From Myxococcales bacterium (GTDB taxonomy: Bacteria; Myxococcota; Myxococcia; Myxococcales; Myxococcaceae): a stretch of DNA of 64,000 nt. A program made the translations under genes and the position numbers. Within the stretch, counting starts at the first letter, position 1; the number at the start of each line of letters is the position of its first letter. Location: positions 1 through 64,000 of the forward strand of contig JACPVI010000062.1 in the NCBI GenBank assembly GCA_016191815.1, read 5' to 3'. Below are positions 1 through 8,513 of this stretch, one piece after another. The notes below the pieces were generated by a model. The model was not told the origin of the DNA and did not search any database. It worked only from the letters and a program-made list of their open reading frames with translations.

Positions 1-1988
1 CGAGCGCGGAGCCCGAGCCTGCCCCCGAGATTCCGACGCTCGCCGCCGAGCCTCCCGGCCTGAGCGCGGAGCCCGAGCCGAGCCAGGAGGAACTCCCCTC
101 CATCGTCCTGGCGCCCGACCTTGCCGAGGCCGCCGCCGCCCTCGCCGCGGAGTCCAGGACCTCATCGTTGCCGCCGTCGCTCCCCGGTCATTCGCGCGGC
201 GAGTCTGAGCTCGAGACATCCATCGAGATCCACCAGCCCGGACCTCAACCTCCCCTCGCGCAGGCATCTTTCGACCCGGAAGCCTTCACCGCTCCGGAGT
301 CCGCAATCTCCGCGGCCGAGGCTGGCCCCGAACAAGCCGCCGCTCCGCTGCCGTTGCTCGACAGCGCCTATGCCGACGCCGAGCAGCAACCCACGTACGC
401 GCCGCCGACGTCGAACCTCGAACCGGAATTCGCTCCTGAACCTTCCCCCCAGCCTCCGCCCGAGCCCCTGCAACTGCGAGAGCTCGCCGCCGAGCCACCG
501 ATACCGCTCGTCCATGAGGCAGGCGATCTCGGGTTCCACTCGCCTGCGCCAGAGCCACCTCACGCCCTGCCCTTGCCGCTGCTGGAGGTCGCCGCGGAGC
601 CTCCGCTCGCCGGCCCACCGCCGGAGGACCTCGCCGCGTCCGGTCCGGCGCTCGAGGCAATCGGACCTGCGCCGGAACCGCCCCAGCTCGATTCCGCCCT
701 GGACCTCGGCATGCCGCTCGCCGACTCGGAGGCCGCGCCCACCATCGAGGCTCCCACCATCGAGCTCTCGGAGGATCTCGTCGCCCCCGATACTGCGGGC
801 GTGCCCGACCTCGCTCCGGTGGACGCCTACGGCTCGGACCAAACCGAGCCTGAGCTCGATCTGAGCACCGAGATGCCGCCGGCAGCGCAGGACCAGCCCT
901 CGCCGGAACAGTCGGAGGTGCCGGTCATCGACCTCCTCGAGTCGGAGACCGAGCCTCAGGCGGAAGCGCCCGAGAACGTCGACCTCACCGGCAATCCCGC
1001 CGATGCGGTGCCGCTCGCCAGCGCGGCCGACTTCCTGACCTACGAGACGGCCAGCCCCGACGCCCCTGCTTCAGTAGACGGGGGCCAGGAGGACTTCGGC
1101 GGCCTGGTCGAATCCGGTCCCCTCGCCGATGCCGCCTACCAACAGATGCAGCCGGAATCGGTGGCCCCCCCGCCGGAGGACCAGGTACCGCTAGCGAGCG
1201 CGGCAGACTTCTTGTCCGCGCCGGAGGTCCAGTCCTCTGGCGCCGGGTGGGGCGAACCAGCCGCACCCGAGGCTGAGCTGTTCGACGCGACGCCACCCGA
1301 ATGGGCCGCCGACCAGCCTCCACAGGCCCCCGAGCAGCCGGCCTCGGACGGCTGGAGCAATCCGACCCCCACCGAGCCGGGCGCGCCGGCCTGGGAGACA
1401 CCTCCGGCAGTCATCATCGAGGAGGAGCAACCCGCGGCCGAAGAGCCGCCCGAGGCGCAGCTCATCGAGGAGGAGATTCCGGCCCCACCGCCCGCGCCCC
1501 CTCGGCTGGCGCCGGCGGCCGTGCCGCTCGCGCGCATTCCTCTCAAGTCCGTCTCGAAGGAGGAGCTGTTCGACCGCGGCGGGCTCAACCTGACCGGGGA
1601 AGCGGCGCAGCGCAAGTCCTTCGTGGAAGGCGAGCACCGGGTGATCATCCACACCGTGGAAGGGCTGGTGAAGCGCGGCACCGTGCGCGATATCGACCTT
1701 CAGGAAGAGGTCATCCCCCTGGAGAACCAGGCGGGAGGCGCCCCGGAACGCATCGCCACCAGCCGGGTGAAGGCGGTCTTCTTCATGCTGCAGCCGGGAA
1801 GTCGCCAACCGCCGACCGCTGGCAAGAAAATCCGCGTCACCTTCATCGATGGCCGCCAGGTGGCCGGCTTCTCCAGCGACTTTGGGAACGATGAGCCGGG
1901 CTTCTTCATGGTGCCCGCGGACAACCGCACCAACACCGCTCGGATTTACATCTTCCGGTCCAGCGTGCAGACGGTCGCCGAAGGATAG
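1..1988 (+). CDS. Pro/Glu/Ala-rich protein with conserved C-terminal domain (5' end outside window)
   Basis: The frame is open from base 3, so the start lies upstream of the window. About 500 residues are low-complexity, dominated by Pro, Glu, Ala and acidic stretches, and look disordered. A short motif, VPLASAADFL, occurs twice (near bases 1008 and 1188), suggesting docking repeats. The last ~150 residues (from about base 1540) form an ordered domain with alternating strands, roughly ELFDRGGLNLTGEAAQRKS to the end, which resembles small beta-barrel (PilZ-like or DUF6982-type) domains of myxobacteria. Antisense ORFs across it are composition shadows. The function is not known; a regulatory scaffold is an inference. 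Confidence 0.8.
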   Translation, partial: SAEPEPAPEIPTLAAEPPGLSAEPEPSQEELPSIVLAPDLAEAAAALAAESRTSSLPPSLPGHSRGESELETSIEIHQPGPQPPLAQASFDPEAFTAPESAISAAEAGPEQAAAPLPLLDSAYADAEQQPTYAPPTSNLEPEFAPEPSPQPPPEPLQLRELAAEPPIPLVHEAGDLGFHSPAPEPPHALPLPLLEVAAEPPLAGPPPEDLAASGPALEAIGPAPEPPQLDSALDLGMPLADSEAAPTIEAPTIELSEDLVAPDTAGVPDLAPVDAYGSDQTEPELDLSTEMPPAAQDQPSPEQSEVPVIDLLESETEPQAEAPENVDLTGNPADAVPLASAADFLTYETASPDAPASVDGGQEDFGGLVESGPLADAAYQQMQPESVAPPPEDQVPLASAADFLSAPEVQSSGAGWGEPAAPEAELFDATPPEWAADQPPQAPEQPASDGWSNPTPTEPGAPAWETPPAVIIEEEQPAAEEPPEAQLIEEEIPAPPPAPPRLAPAAVPLARIPLKSVSKEELFDRGGLNLTGEAAQRKSFVEGEHRVIIHTVEGLVKRGTVRDIDLQEEVIPLENQAGGAPERIATSRVKAVFFMLQPGSRQPPTAGKKIRVTFIDGRQVAGFSSDFGNDEPGFFMVPADNRTNTARIYIFRSSVQTVAEG

Positions 1989-1999
1989 AAGCGAGCGGG

Positions 2000-2437
2000 C
2001 TAGGGTGAGGGAGGCCGGGGCGGTTCGGGTGGCCTCGGCGGAGGCGGCCGGTCGGGCATCCCTCTGCGCTCCTCCTGTCTCATCGCCTCCAGTCGGTGCC
2101 AGATTTCGCTCCCGAGCACCTTGCGCACTTTCAGCATGAGGCCGATCCGGTTCTTCCGAACCGCAGTCTCGGCGCGAGAGACCGCCTCCACCCACTTCTC
2201 CACTTGCGCCTCCTCGGGCGAGTCGGACTGGAGCTGGCGCTCCAGCGAGAGCTGCGCCTTCTTCAGCTCCGCCTCGAGGGGAATCAACGCTTCGTTGGCC
2301 TCGAAGGCCAAGTCCCGCACCTTGCGGACCTTCTCCTGGGGAATGCCCAGCTCGGCGGCGAGGTGCGGCGGAATCATTCCTTCCTGGGCCGCGGCGGCCG
2401 GAACGGCCAGGAGCACTAAAGTGGCGATGAGCCTCAT
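2000..2437 (-). CDS. Spy/CpxP-like periplasmic protein
   Basis: A 145-residue protein starting MRLIATLVLLAVPAAAAQ, a clear signal peptide. The mature part is helical and charged (EKVRKVRDLAFEANEALIPL), as in the Spy/CpxP/heavy-metal-sensor family, and ends in a Pro/Arg tail. I chose the ATG at 2437 because AGGAGGT lies 5 bases upstream and the ATG overlaps the anti-sigma stop as ATGA. It is the last gene of a four-gene run (M28 peptidase, ECF sigma, anti-sigma, this), so a role as periplasmic sensor or modulator of the sigma/anti-sigma pair is likely but inferred. Confidence 0.8.
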   Translation of the reverse strand: MRLIATLVLLAVPAAAAQEGMIPPHLAAELGIPQEKVRKVRDLAFEANEALIPLEAELKKAQLSLERQLQSDSPEEAQVEKWVEAVSRAETAVRKNRIGLMLKVRKVLGSEIWHRLEAMRQEERRGMPDRPPPPRPPEPPRPPSP

Positions 2438-2913
2438 GGGGTGACCTCCTCTTTCCCCTCCCAGGGGAAGACCTTCCGGAATGGATCCGCCTCCAGCGCG
2501 CCGCCGGCGGGAGGCGCCAGCCAGCCTGGCAATGGGCCGAAGGAGACGTAGGTGACGTCCTCGCGCACCGGATCGCGGCGAGCGTACGAGCGGACCTCGG
2601 CCACCAGATCTGCCACCGGGGCTCCGGTGTCTGTTGCTTCGCGGCGGCCAGCGAAAAGGAACGCGCCCACTCCAAGGGCGAGGCACAGCGAAGCTCCCGC
2701 GGCCCGGCGCACCAATCGGCGCCGCCGCGCCACCGCGATCGCCCCGGCCGGTTCCAAAGGCCTGGGCAGCGCCGACTCCGCCGAAGCAAGCCCGGCGGCC
2801 GCTCGGTGCGCGGCGAGCAGCTCAGAACAGCGGGGGCAGCCGGCGGCGTGCTCCGGCGCGCCTCCCTCGAGGATGGCGGCCACCGCGCGCTCACACTCCG
2901 GGGTGGACTTCAT
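2434..2913 (-). CDS. anti-sigma factor, zinc-finger type
   Basis: 159 residues starting MKSTPECERAVAAILEGG. The N-terminus carries HAAGCPRC, the HxxxCxxC signature of ZAS (zinc-binding anti-sigma) domains. A transmembrane helix follows a run of Arg (about residues 60-95, GASLCLALGVGAFLF), leaving a periplasmic C-terminal domain of about 65 residues. The start overlaps the sigma stop as ATGA, so translation is coupled and near-stoichiometric production with the sigma factor is expected. It probably holds the sigma factor at the membrane until an envelope signal arrives. Confidence 0.88.
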   Translation of the reverse strand: MKSTPECERAVAAILEGGAPEHAAGCPRCSELLAAHRAAAGLASAESALPRPLEPAGAIAVARRRRLVRRAAGASLCLALGVGAFLFAGRREATDTGAPVADLVAEVRSYARRDPVREDVTYVSFGPLPGWLAPPAGGALEADPFRKVFPWEGKEEVTP

Positions 2914-3452
2914 GGCGAGTCTCCCTCGGGCGCAAGCGCGGCTCTCATCGAGCCCAGCGCCCGTCGAAGATGGGTGCGCGCGGTGCCGACCCCGACGCCC
3001 ATCGCCTCGGCGACCTTGGCGACCTCCAACCCCTCCAGGTAGCGCAGGGTGAAGGCAGCGGCCTGCTTCGGAGGCAGCTTTCGGAGTCTCCGCGTCACCG
3101 CGGCGAGCCCGCGAGCCCGTTCGTCGAGCGCCTCGGGGGACTCGGCTTTCGGCTCCTCGGCGGTCCCGAGCAGGCCGGCGATGGCGTTCCACAACCTCCG
3201 CCGGCGCAGGTGATTGAGGGCTCGGCGGAGCAGACAGCGGCGGAGCCAGCTGGCCGCCGCGCGCGGCTCCCTGAGCGAGCCCAGCTTCTCGTAGGCGTCG
3301 GCGAAGGTGGCCTGGACGAGGTCCCTGGCCTCTTCGGGATCCCACACCAGCCGCTGGGCGAGCCGCAAGAGCGCCCGCTGCTCCGCGTCCACCAACTGCG
3401 CGAGGTCCGGCGCGGTCGGTTCTACCGGTAGGGCGAGCGCAGTGGGAGCCAC
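2910..3452 (-). CDS. ECF-type RNA polymerase sigma factor
   Basis: Sigma region 2 is visible (LVWDPEEARDLVQATFADAY), then a linker, then region 4 (LPPKQAAAFTLRYLEGLEVA and a helix-turn-helix with GVGTARTHLRRA). I prefer the GTG at 3452, which has GAGAGG 4 bases upstream and gives 180 residues. An ATG at 3554 would add 34 residues and overlap the peptidase gene by 35 bases. It lies between the M28 peptidase and its anti-sigma factor, with coupled ATGA junctions downstream. Promoter targets cannot be told from the window. Confidence 0.88.
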   Translation of the reverse strand: MAPTALALPVEPTAPDLAQLVDAEQRALLRLAQRLVWDPEEARDLVQATFADAYEKLGSLREPRAAASWLRRCLLRRALNHLRRRRLWNAIAGLLGTAEEPKAESPEALDERARGLAAVTRRLRKLPPKQAAAFTLRYLEGLEVAKVAEAMGVGVGTARTHLRRALGSMRAALAPEGDSP

Positions 3453-3519
3453 GGCACCTCTCAAGTCCTGCCTCCGTGCCCCTTGGGACACCCGAGCGCC
3501 GAGGACGGCATACACGATG

Positions 3520-4527
3520 TCACTCCGCCAGGGCGTGTACCGCGGCGAAGACACCCTCCACCACCAAGCCCATCCGCCGGTAGTCGAGCCGGTCGGCGGT
3601 GTCGTCCGCGGTGTGGTACCGCTCGTTCCGGTAGAAGGCGGTGTCGGTGATCATCACTGCGGGGAACCCGGCGTTCCAGTAGCTCGCGTGGTCCGAAAGG
3701 TCGATCCCCGGCACCAGCCTGGGCGCGTTGATGGAGTGCGCCGGAAGCGTCGAGGCGGCCCGCATCGCGCGCTTCACCTGACGGACCAGCGAGGCCTGGC
3801 CCAGGTTTCCCACCACCGCGATGAAGTTCCCCTCGCTCGGGTAGAAGAGCGAGAGCACGCGGGCCGGGAAGCGCTGGCTCCCTCGCGCGTCGTCGAAACA
3901 GCCGATCATCTCCAGCGAGAGCATCGCTCGGACCCGCACTCCCTCGCGGATGAGCGCCGAGGCGTGGGTGGCGCTGCCCATCATCCGGGTGCGGAAGAAG
4001 GGCGGCTCCTCGAGCGAGTACGCCACCAGCTCCACCTGAATCGGCGGGGGATGGGCGGCGAGCAGCCGCGCCAGCTCCAGGAGGCCGGCCACGCCGCTCG
4101 CGTTGTCGTCGGCGCCGGGCAGCGGCCCGGCCGAGTCGTAGTGCGCGCCCACCACCACCCGCTCGGGGGTCGCCGGCCCGAGGAGGGTCCGCACGTTGCG
4201 GAACGCACGGCCCTGGACCTCGAAGGTCTGCTCGGAGACCTCCGCCCCGGCGCCCTCCAGCCGCTGGCGGATGTACCCGGCCACGCGGTCCAGGTTCTCC
4301 GGGTGGAGGTAGTCGCGCGGGCCCAGCTCCTCGGACAGCGCGCGGACGTGCGAGCGGAGCGCCTGCTCGTCGGGGTGGACCTTGGGGCCGGGGCGGGACC
4401 GCGAGGTGACCGGCTGGATCATGAAGCAGGCCGCGGCCGCCACGAGGAAGGCGAGCCCGAGCAGGGCGAGAAGCACGATGCGAGACCTCCGGCTGCGGAG
4501 GGGCGCCATCGCGCGAGCATGCCTCAA
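3520..4527 (-). CDS. M28-family zinc aminopeptidase, membrane-anchored
   Basis: 335 residues with an N-terminal hydrophobic segment (IVLLALLGLAFLVAAAACF) that is either a signal anchor or an uncleaved leader. The metal ligands of the M28 fold are visible: GAHYDS, GADDNASG, an EE pair in YSLEEPPF, a later LEMIG and the C-terminal YHTADDT. The length fits the catalytic domain alone. It should release N-terminal residues from peptides outside the cytoplasm. It leads the sigma/anti-sigma/CpxP-like run; the stop lies upstream of or inside the sigma gene depending on the sigma start. Confidence 0.88.
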   Translation of the reverse strand: MRHARAMAPLRSRRSRIVLLALLGLAFLVAAAACFMIQPVTSRSRPGPKVHPDEQALRSHVRALSEELGPRDYLHPENLDRVAGYIRQRLEGAGAEVSEQTFEVQGRAFRNVRTLLGPATPERVVVGAHYDSAGPLPGADDNASGVAGLLELARLLAAHPPPIQVELVAYSLEEPPFFRTRMMGSATHASALIREGVRVRAMLSLEMIGCFDDARGSQRFPARVLSLFYPSEGNFIAVVGNLGQASLVRQVKRAMRAASTLPAHSINAPRLVPGIDLSDHASYWNAGFPAVMITDTAFYRNERYHTADDTADRLDYRRMGLVVEGVFAAVHALAE

Positions 4528-4718
4528 TTTGCACGGGCGGCGGAGACCGACCAGGATTCCGAGCGCCGATGGGCCTCGCCCAGGCGGGGATCTCCCCTGG
4601 GGAGCGGTGCCTCCGGAGCCCGGGAATTCGGCGGGTTACGGGTGACGTGGCGCGGCGTAGGAAACGGAAGAAATTTCTCCTCGATGTAGGCGATAATCGG
4701 GGGCAGCGAGGCCCCGCG

Positions 4719-5069
4719 ATGAAAACGACTGCGCCGCCCACCGAGAAGCGGGGAGCCGCCCGCGTTCCGGTCGCACTCACCGCCCACTGCCGGATCGGCA
4801 GTCGCTACGTGCGAGATCCGATCGCCGACCTCTCGGTGATCGGGCTGTACCTTCGCACGCGTGAGCCGGCGAGGGAGGGGACGCCGGTGAGAGTGGCGCT
4901 GGCGCTGCCGCACTCGCACGGCCCTCGATTCTGCATGTTGGTGGGGAACGTGGCGCGCATCGACCGCGACGGCCATGGCCACCTGCAGGGCCTGGGGGTG
5001 AGCTTCGCCGAGGAGCAGATGAGCGCGCTCGACGTGGACGCGCTCCGCGATTTCATCGGCGCTCGCTGA
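4719..5069 (+). CDS. single-domain PilZ protein
   Basis: 116 residues starting MKTTAPPTEKRGAARVPV. Both halves of the c-di-GMP-binding signature are present: the basic KRGAARVPV element (RxxxR) and ADLSVIGLYL (D/NxSxxG, with I at the third variable place). The rest is a small beta-barrel. An adapter role, binding c-di-GMP and then a partner, is typical of stand-alone PilZ proteins. Its neighbours do not reveal the partner. The 190 bases upstream hold no gene. Confidence 0.85.
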   Translation: MKTTAPPTEKRGAARVPVALTAHCRIGSRYVRDPIADLSVIGLYLRTREPAREGTPVRVALALPHSHGPRFCMLVGNVARIDRDGHGHLQGLGVSFAEEQMSALDVDALRDFIGAR

Positions 5070-5117
5070 CCGGGCTGAGCGGATCGAGGCTCGGGTGACG
5101 CGCGACCGGCGGCGCGG

Positions 5118-5840
5118 TCAGTGAAGGTAGCGATCCGAGTCGCCCGGCATGTTCCGCTCTCCGCCGATGACCCGCAGGTGCCGCGAGCGCGCCTTTAGCT
5201 GCCTCTGCAGCCGCCAAGACTGCAGCCTCAGCCAGAACACCCTCGGGCTTCCCACTCTCACGTAGAGGAAGGTGAGGAGGAGTGCGAAGACCTCCGGGAC
5301 TACCAACTGCCAGCCGCTGAAGACGGCCGTCAAGGCGACGAAGCCGACGCCGATCAGCGCGAGCACGTTGCCGGAGACCGGCAAACCCCAGAAGTTGGTC
5401 ATCCTCCGGCCGAAGGAGAGCCCGTAGGCCACCCACACGATGCTGGCCATCACCGTGCCGCCGCCGTAGGGGAATCCCGCGATCGAGCTCACCAATAGGG
5501 AGAGCGCAACGGTGAGCAGGCCCGCGGCGAAGGTGGTGCCCACCGCAAACCAGAAGAGCCGGCCGGAGCCCCAGGTCATCTCCAGCGCACCGCCCATCAT
5601 CCAGAGGATGAGCGCGCCGAAGATGATGCCCAACGGAGAGTATTCCAGCGGGATGTAGGTGATCGGCTGCCAGACGGCCAGCTTGAGCACCGCCGTGGGC
5701 ACCAGACGCAAGAGCGGGAGCCCCACCGCCCGCTCGATCAGCACCCCCACCACCGAGCACGCCAACAGAGCGATGGCGAGCTTGGCGGCCATCGTCCTCA
5801 CCGGGGGAAAGCCGAACCGACCGACCTGCATGGGCCTCAT
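5118..5840 (-). CDS. rhomboid-like polytopic membrane protein, probably not a protease
   Basis: 240 residues with about six hydrophobic segments and a basic cytoplasmic tail. The layout (FGALILWMMGGALEMTWGSG, then GGGTVMASIVWVAYG) matches rhomboid/Der1-like folds. The position where active rhomboids carry GxSG reads GGGTVMA, with no Ser, and no catalytic His is visible in the last helix. I therefore read it as an inactive rhomboid relative (derlin/TMEM115-like). No operon partner is evident; it converges with the PilZ gene. Confidence 0.7.
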   Translation of the reverse strand: MRPMQVGRFGFPPVRTMAAKLAIALLACSVVGVLIERAVGLPLLRLVPTAVLKLAVWQPITYIPLEYSPLGIIFGALILWMMGGALEMTWGSGRLFWFAVGTTFAAGLLTVALSLLVSSIAGFPYGGGTVMASIVWVAYGLSFGRRMTNFWGLPVSGNVLALIGVGFVALTAVFSGWQLVVPEVFALLLTFLYVRVGSPRVFWLRLQSWRLQRQLKARSRHLRVIGGERNMPGDSDRYLH

Positions 5841-5964
5841 TCTAGGAGCCGACCTCCGCGCGGGCCACGCCCGGCCATTCCCCAGGCGGCGGCTTGGCGT
5901 GCGGGCAACGCTCCGCTCGGGCGGATTGTTCCCCCCAAACGCTTCAGCGCTCGGCTCGCGCCGC

Positions 5965-6168
5965 TCAGGACTTCGGGCGGTAGAAGAGCGTGATGGTGAG
6001 GCAGTGGAACTCCTTGTCGGAGGACTGCGTCACCGCCCGATCCACGATTTCCGCGTTCGGGTTGTCCTTGATCCACCTGGTGATGTTCTCTCCCATTTGC
6101 TCGCGGTCGCGCGCCAGCGTGGTGGAGAACACCTTGATGCCGGTGAAGCCGTTCGTGATTTCAGCCAT
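5965..6168 (-). CDS. small conserved-looking protein, unknown function
   Basis: 67 residues, MAEITNGFTGIKVFSTT at the start and CLTITLFYRPKS at the end. It is compact and balanced in composition, unlike a shadow ORF, with a predicted helix (RDREQMGENITRWIKDN) between strands. No domain is recognised. It lies between the rhomboid-like gene and the LeuA-like gene on the same strand. Confidence 0.65.
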   Translation of the reverse strand: MAEITNGFTGIKVFSTTLARDREQMGENITRWIKDNPNAEIVDRAVTQSSDKEFHCLTITLFYRPKS

Positions 6169-6230
6169 GCCCGTCCCCGGTTTCTCACCCGTAAGGCCGA
6201 CGGCTGTTTACCCCCAAACCGGGGCTCCTG

Positions 6231-7550
6231 TCACCTCCGCCTGCCGCCGGCTCGCCGCTTCGGGGAGCTGCGCTTCCTCCCCGCGCCGATCACCTCCCGG
6301 ACCTCCTGCTCCGAGAGGGTCCAGGCGCAAGACTTGGCGCGCTGGAGGATGGCCCGGCACAGCTCCTCGGTGGGACGAATGCGGCGCTGCTCCAGCCAGT
6401 GGCGCACGTTGCTCATCCCGCTCATGTGGCCGATCTCGATCTGTTGCCGGCGCCCGAACTCCCCCGCGGGGACACCCGAGTAGACGCGGTCGGCCAGCCA
6501 GTCGTTTCCCCGCCGGGTGGCTTTGATGATCGCCGCCGCGTGGACGCCGGTGGCGGTCCGGAAGGCATCTCCTCCGGAGAGCGGATAGTTGACCGGAATG
6601 CCCACTCCGGTCGCCTGGGAGACCTTGCGCACGTACGGCACCAGCCGGCGGAGCTCGTGCTCGAACCAGCCCATCAAGCGCAGGTTCAAGAGCAAGAGGT
6701 CCATCGAGGTGTTGCCCACCCGCTCGCCGATCCCCAGCCCGCAGGCGTGGAGCCGGTGCGCTCCGGCCTCCAGCGCGGCGATGGCGTTCACCATCGCGAG
6801 CCCGCGGTCGTTGTGCCCGTGCCAGTCGATCTTCACCTCGGCCCCGGTGCCCTCGACCAGGCCCGAGGTCCACTCCACCAGCGAGCGAACCCCACCGGGC
6901 GTGGCGTGCCCCACCGTGTCGCAGAGCACCAGCCTGGAGGCGCCGTGGTCGATCGCGCTGCGGAAGAGCACGTCCAGGTTCCGCGGCGAGGAGCGGGTGG
7001 TGTCCTCGGTGACGTAGGCCACCTCAAGCCCCTCCTTCACCGCGAGCTGGATCGCCTCCCGGGACGTCCTCTCGATGAAGGAGAGGTCCCACTCCTCCGC
7101 CCACTGGCGGATCGGCGAGGAGCCGATGAAGGCGTAGACGGCGATCTTTTGGCCGCTCCTCTGCGCCGCCTCGGCGACCGGCTTGATGTCCGCGGCCACG
7201 GTGCGGGCGGCGCAGTTCGGCTCGATGCGGAGCTTCTTTTTCTTGATGTGCTTGGCCAGCGCCACCACGTCCTCGAAGGCGCGCTTCCCCGCCCCCGGAA
7301 GACCAATGTCGGCGGCGCGCACTCCGATCGCGTCCATCAACTCCAAGAGCTCGAGCTTGTCCTCGATGGAGGGATCCCTCACCGAGGGAGACTGCACCCC
7401 GTCGCGCAAGGTCTCGTCGTTGAGATCGAAGGGCTGCTGCGGCCTCGGAGCGGCCTGCAGCTCGTTCCAGTCGAAGATGATCTCCTCCGGCAGCCCGGGC
7501 ACCTTCTCGCCGCCGCGCCGGTGGGCCCCCCTCGGCCGTCGAGCCTTCAT
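6231..7550 (-). CDS. LeuA-like DRE-TIM acyltransferase (2-isopropylmalate/homocitrate synthase family)
   Basis: 439 residues. NDETLRDGVQSPS (about residues 40-53) is the catalytic DRE-TIM loop, and DWHGHNDRG near residue 245 supplies the metal-binding HxH. Such enzymes condense acetyl-CoA (or similar) with a 2-oxo acid. The C-terminus is a short basic tail instead of the ~130-residue LeuA regulatory domain, so leucine feedback is not expected. The ATG at 7550 overlaps the stop of the preceding small gene (TGATG). An aconitase-family dehydratase lies three genes upstream on the same strand, which suggests a chain-extension pathway (isopropylmalate, homocitrate or citramalate type); the substrate is not resolved. 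Confidence 0.85.
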   Translation of the reverse strand: MKARRPRGAHRRGGEKVPGLPEEIIFDWNELQAAPRPQQPFDLNDETLRDGVQSPSVRDPSIEDKLELLELMDAIGVRAADIGLPGAGKRAFEDVVALAKHIKKKKLRIEPNCAARTVAADIKPVAEAAQRSGQKIAVYAFIGSSPIRQWAEEWDLSFIERTSREAIQLAVKEGLEVAYVTEDTTRSSPRNLDVLFRSAIDHGASRLVLCDTVGHATPGGVRSLVEWTSGLVEGTGAEVKIDWHGHNDRGLAMVNAIAALEAGAHRLHACGLGIGERVGNTSMDLLLLNLRLMGWFEHELRRLVPYVRKVSQATGVGIPVNYPLSGGDAFRTATGVHAAAIIKATRRGNDWLADRVYSGVPAGEFGRRQQIEIGHMSGMSNVRHWLEQRRIRPTEELCRAILQRAKSCAWTLSEQEVREVIGAGRKRSSPKRRAGGRRR

Positions 7551-7759
7551 CAGCGCGCGGCTCGCCGCGACTGGCAAGCCATCTCGTCGCGGCAGGAAGG
7601 CCCGATGCCGTCCGGGTGGGGCCCCAAGGGAGTCTTGTCCGACTCCTCCGCGCCGCACAGGACGCACTTGCGCTTCCGCTGGCGCCGCTCGGCCCGCCGC
7701 TCCTCGGCGATCTGCTTGGCCTTCTCTCTGGCTGCCTTGGCGTCGAACTGGTCGCTCAT
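7550..7759 (-). CDS. small protein with zinc-ribbon-like cysteines
   Basis: 69 residues. The N-terminal half is a highly charged helix rich in Ala, Lys, Arg and Glu; the C-terminal half contains CVLCG and two later Cys (PSCRDEMAC), enough for one structural zinc. It is translationally coupled to the LeuA-like gene (TGATG). The function is not recognised. Confidence 0.65.
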   Translation of the reverse strand: MSDQFDAKAAREKAKQIAEERRAERRQRKRKCVLCGAEESDKTPLGPHPDGIGPSCRDEMACQSRRAAR

Positions 7760-7868
7760 CGCTCGGTCTCGCTCGCTGAACTCTGAGTCCGCTGGTTAGT
7801 GGCTGGAAGCCGCTCCGTCAAGGCTCCAGATTCCCTCGCTCCTGGATGCGGCGCTCATCGATACCTCC

Positions 7869-8513
7869 TCATCGCTTGCCGAAGACGGCGACCGCCACCA
7901 TGCCAAGGGAGGCCAGGCTCCACAACAGGCCGTGGAGGTTCTTTTGGCGGACCTCGACCCTCCCCGGGCCGGAGAACCAGTGCCTCGCCGCCTCGAGCCT
8001 CCCCTCCTGGTCCAGCCGGCCGATCGGCGCGCCGAAGGAGGCGGTGCGGCGGAGGTGGGCCTTGTAGACGCGCTCGGGAGAGACGTCCTCCAGCCCGGCG
8101 GAGAAGTAGCGGCCGGGCACCTCGCGCGCGGGACGCCGGTAGTTGGCGGAGATGACGAAAGCGCCCTGGTCGGTGCGGGTGAGGAAGTAGAGCCTCGGGC
8201 TCCCGTCGCGGGAGAGGTAGAGGGTGGCGAAGGCGCCGTCCTTGTCGCAGGCGTAGTCGTAGCTGATGGTCTCGCGGGTGAAGCGGGGCTTCTCGAAGCG
8301 GCTGCCCACCGGCCGAAAGCCGAGCGAGAGGACCTCCTTCTCCAGCGCGGAAAGCTCGGCGGGCACCTGCATCTTGTCGGCGGGCACCTCGGCCTCGATG
8401 CGGATGGAGGGTGGCCAAAGGCACAGCACCGCCCGCCAGAGGTTGAGGTAGAGCACCACTCCCGCCAGGAAAAGGGCGAGGAGCGTCACCAGGGTGTCGA
8501 GGGTGATGGGCAT
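7869..8513 (-). CDS. membrane-anchored protein of unknown function
   Basis: 214 residues with a hydrophobic segment at each end (LVTLLALFLAGVVLYL near residue 10 and GLLWSLASLGMVAVAVF near the C-terminus). The ~150 residues between are mixed alpha/beta and soluble-looking (ETISYDYACDKDGAFATLYL), giving a hairpin-like topology. The ATG at 8513 abuts the aconitase stop with no spacer, so it is probably co-transcribed with it. No family is recognised. Confidence 0.72.
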   Translation of the reverse strand: MPITLDTLVTLLALFLAGVVLYLNLWRAVLCLWPPSIRIEAEVPADKMQVPAELSALEKEVLSLGFRPVGSRFEKPRFTRETISYDYACDKDGAFATLYLSRDGSPRLYFLTRTDQGAFVISANYRRPAREVPGRYFSAGLEDVSPERVYKAHLRRTASFGAPIGRLDQEGRLEAARHWFSGPGRVEVRQKNLHGLLWSLASLGMVAVAVFGKR

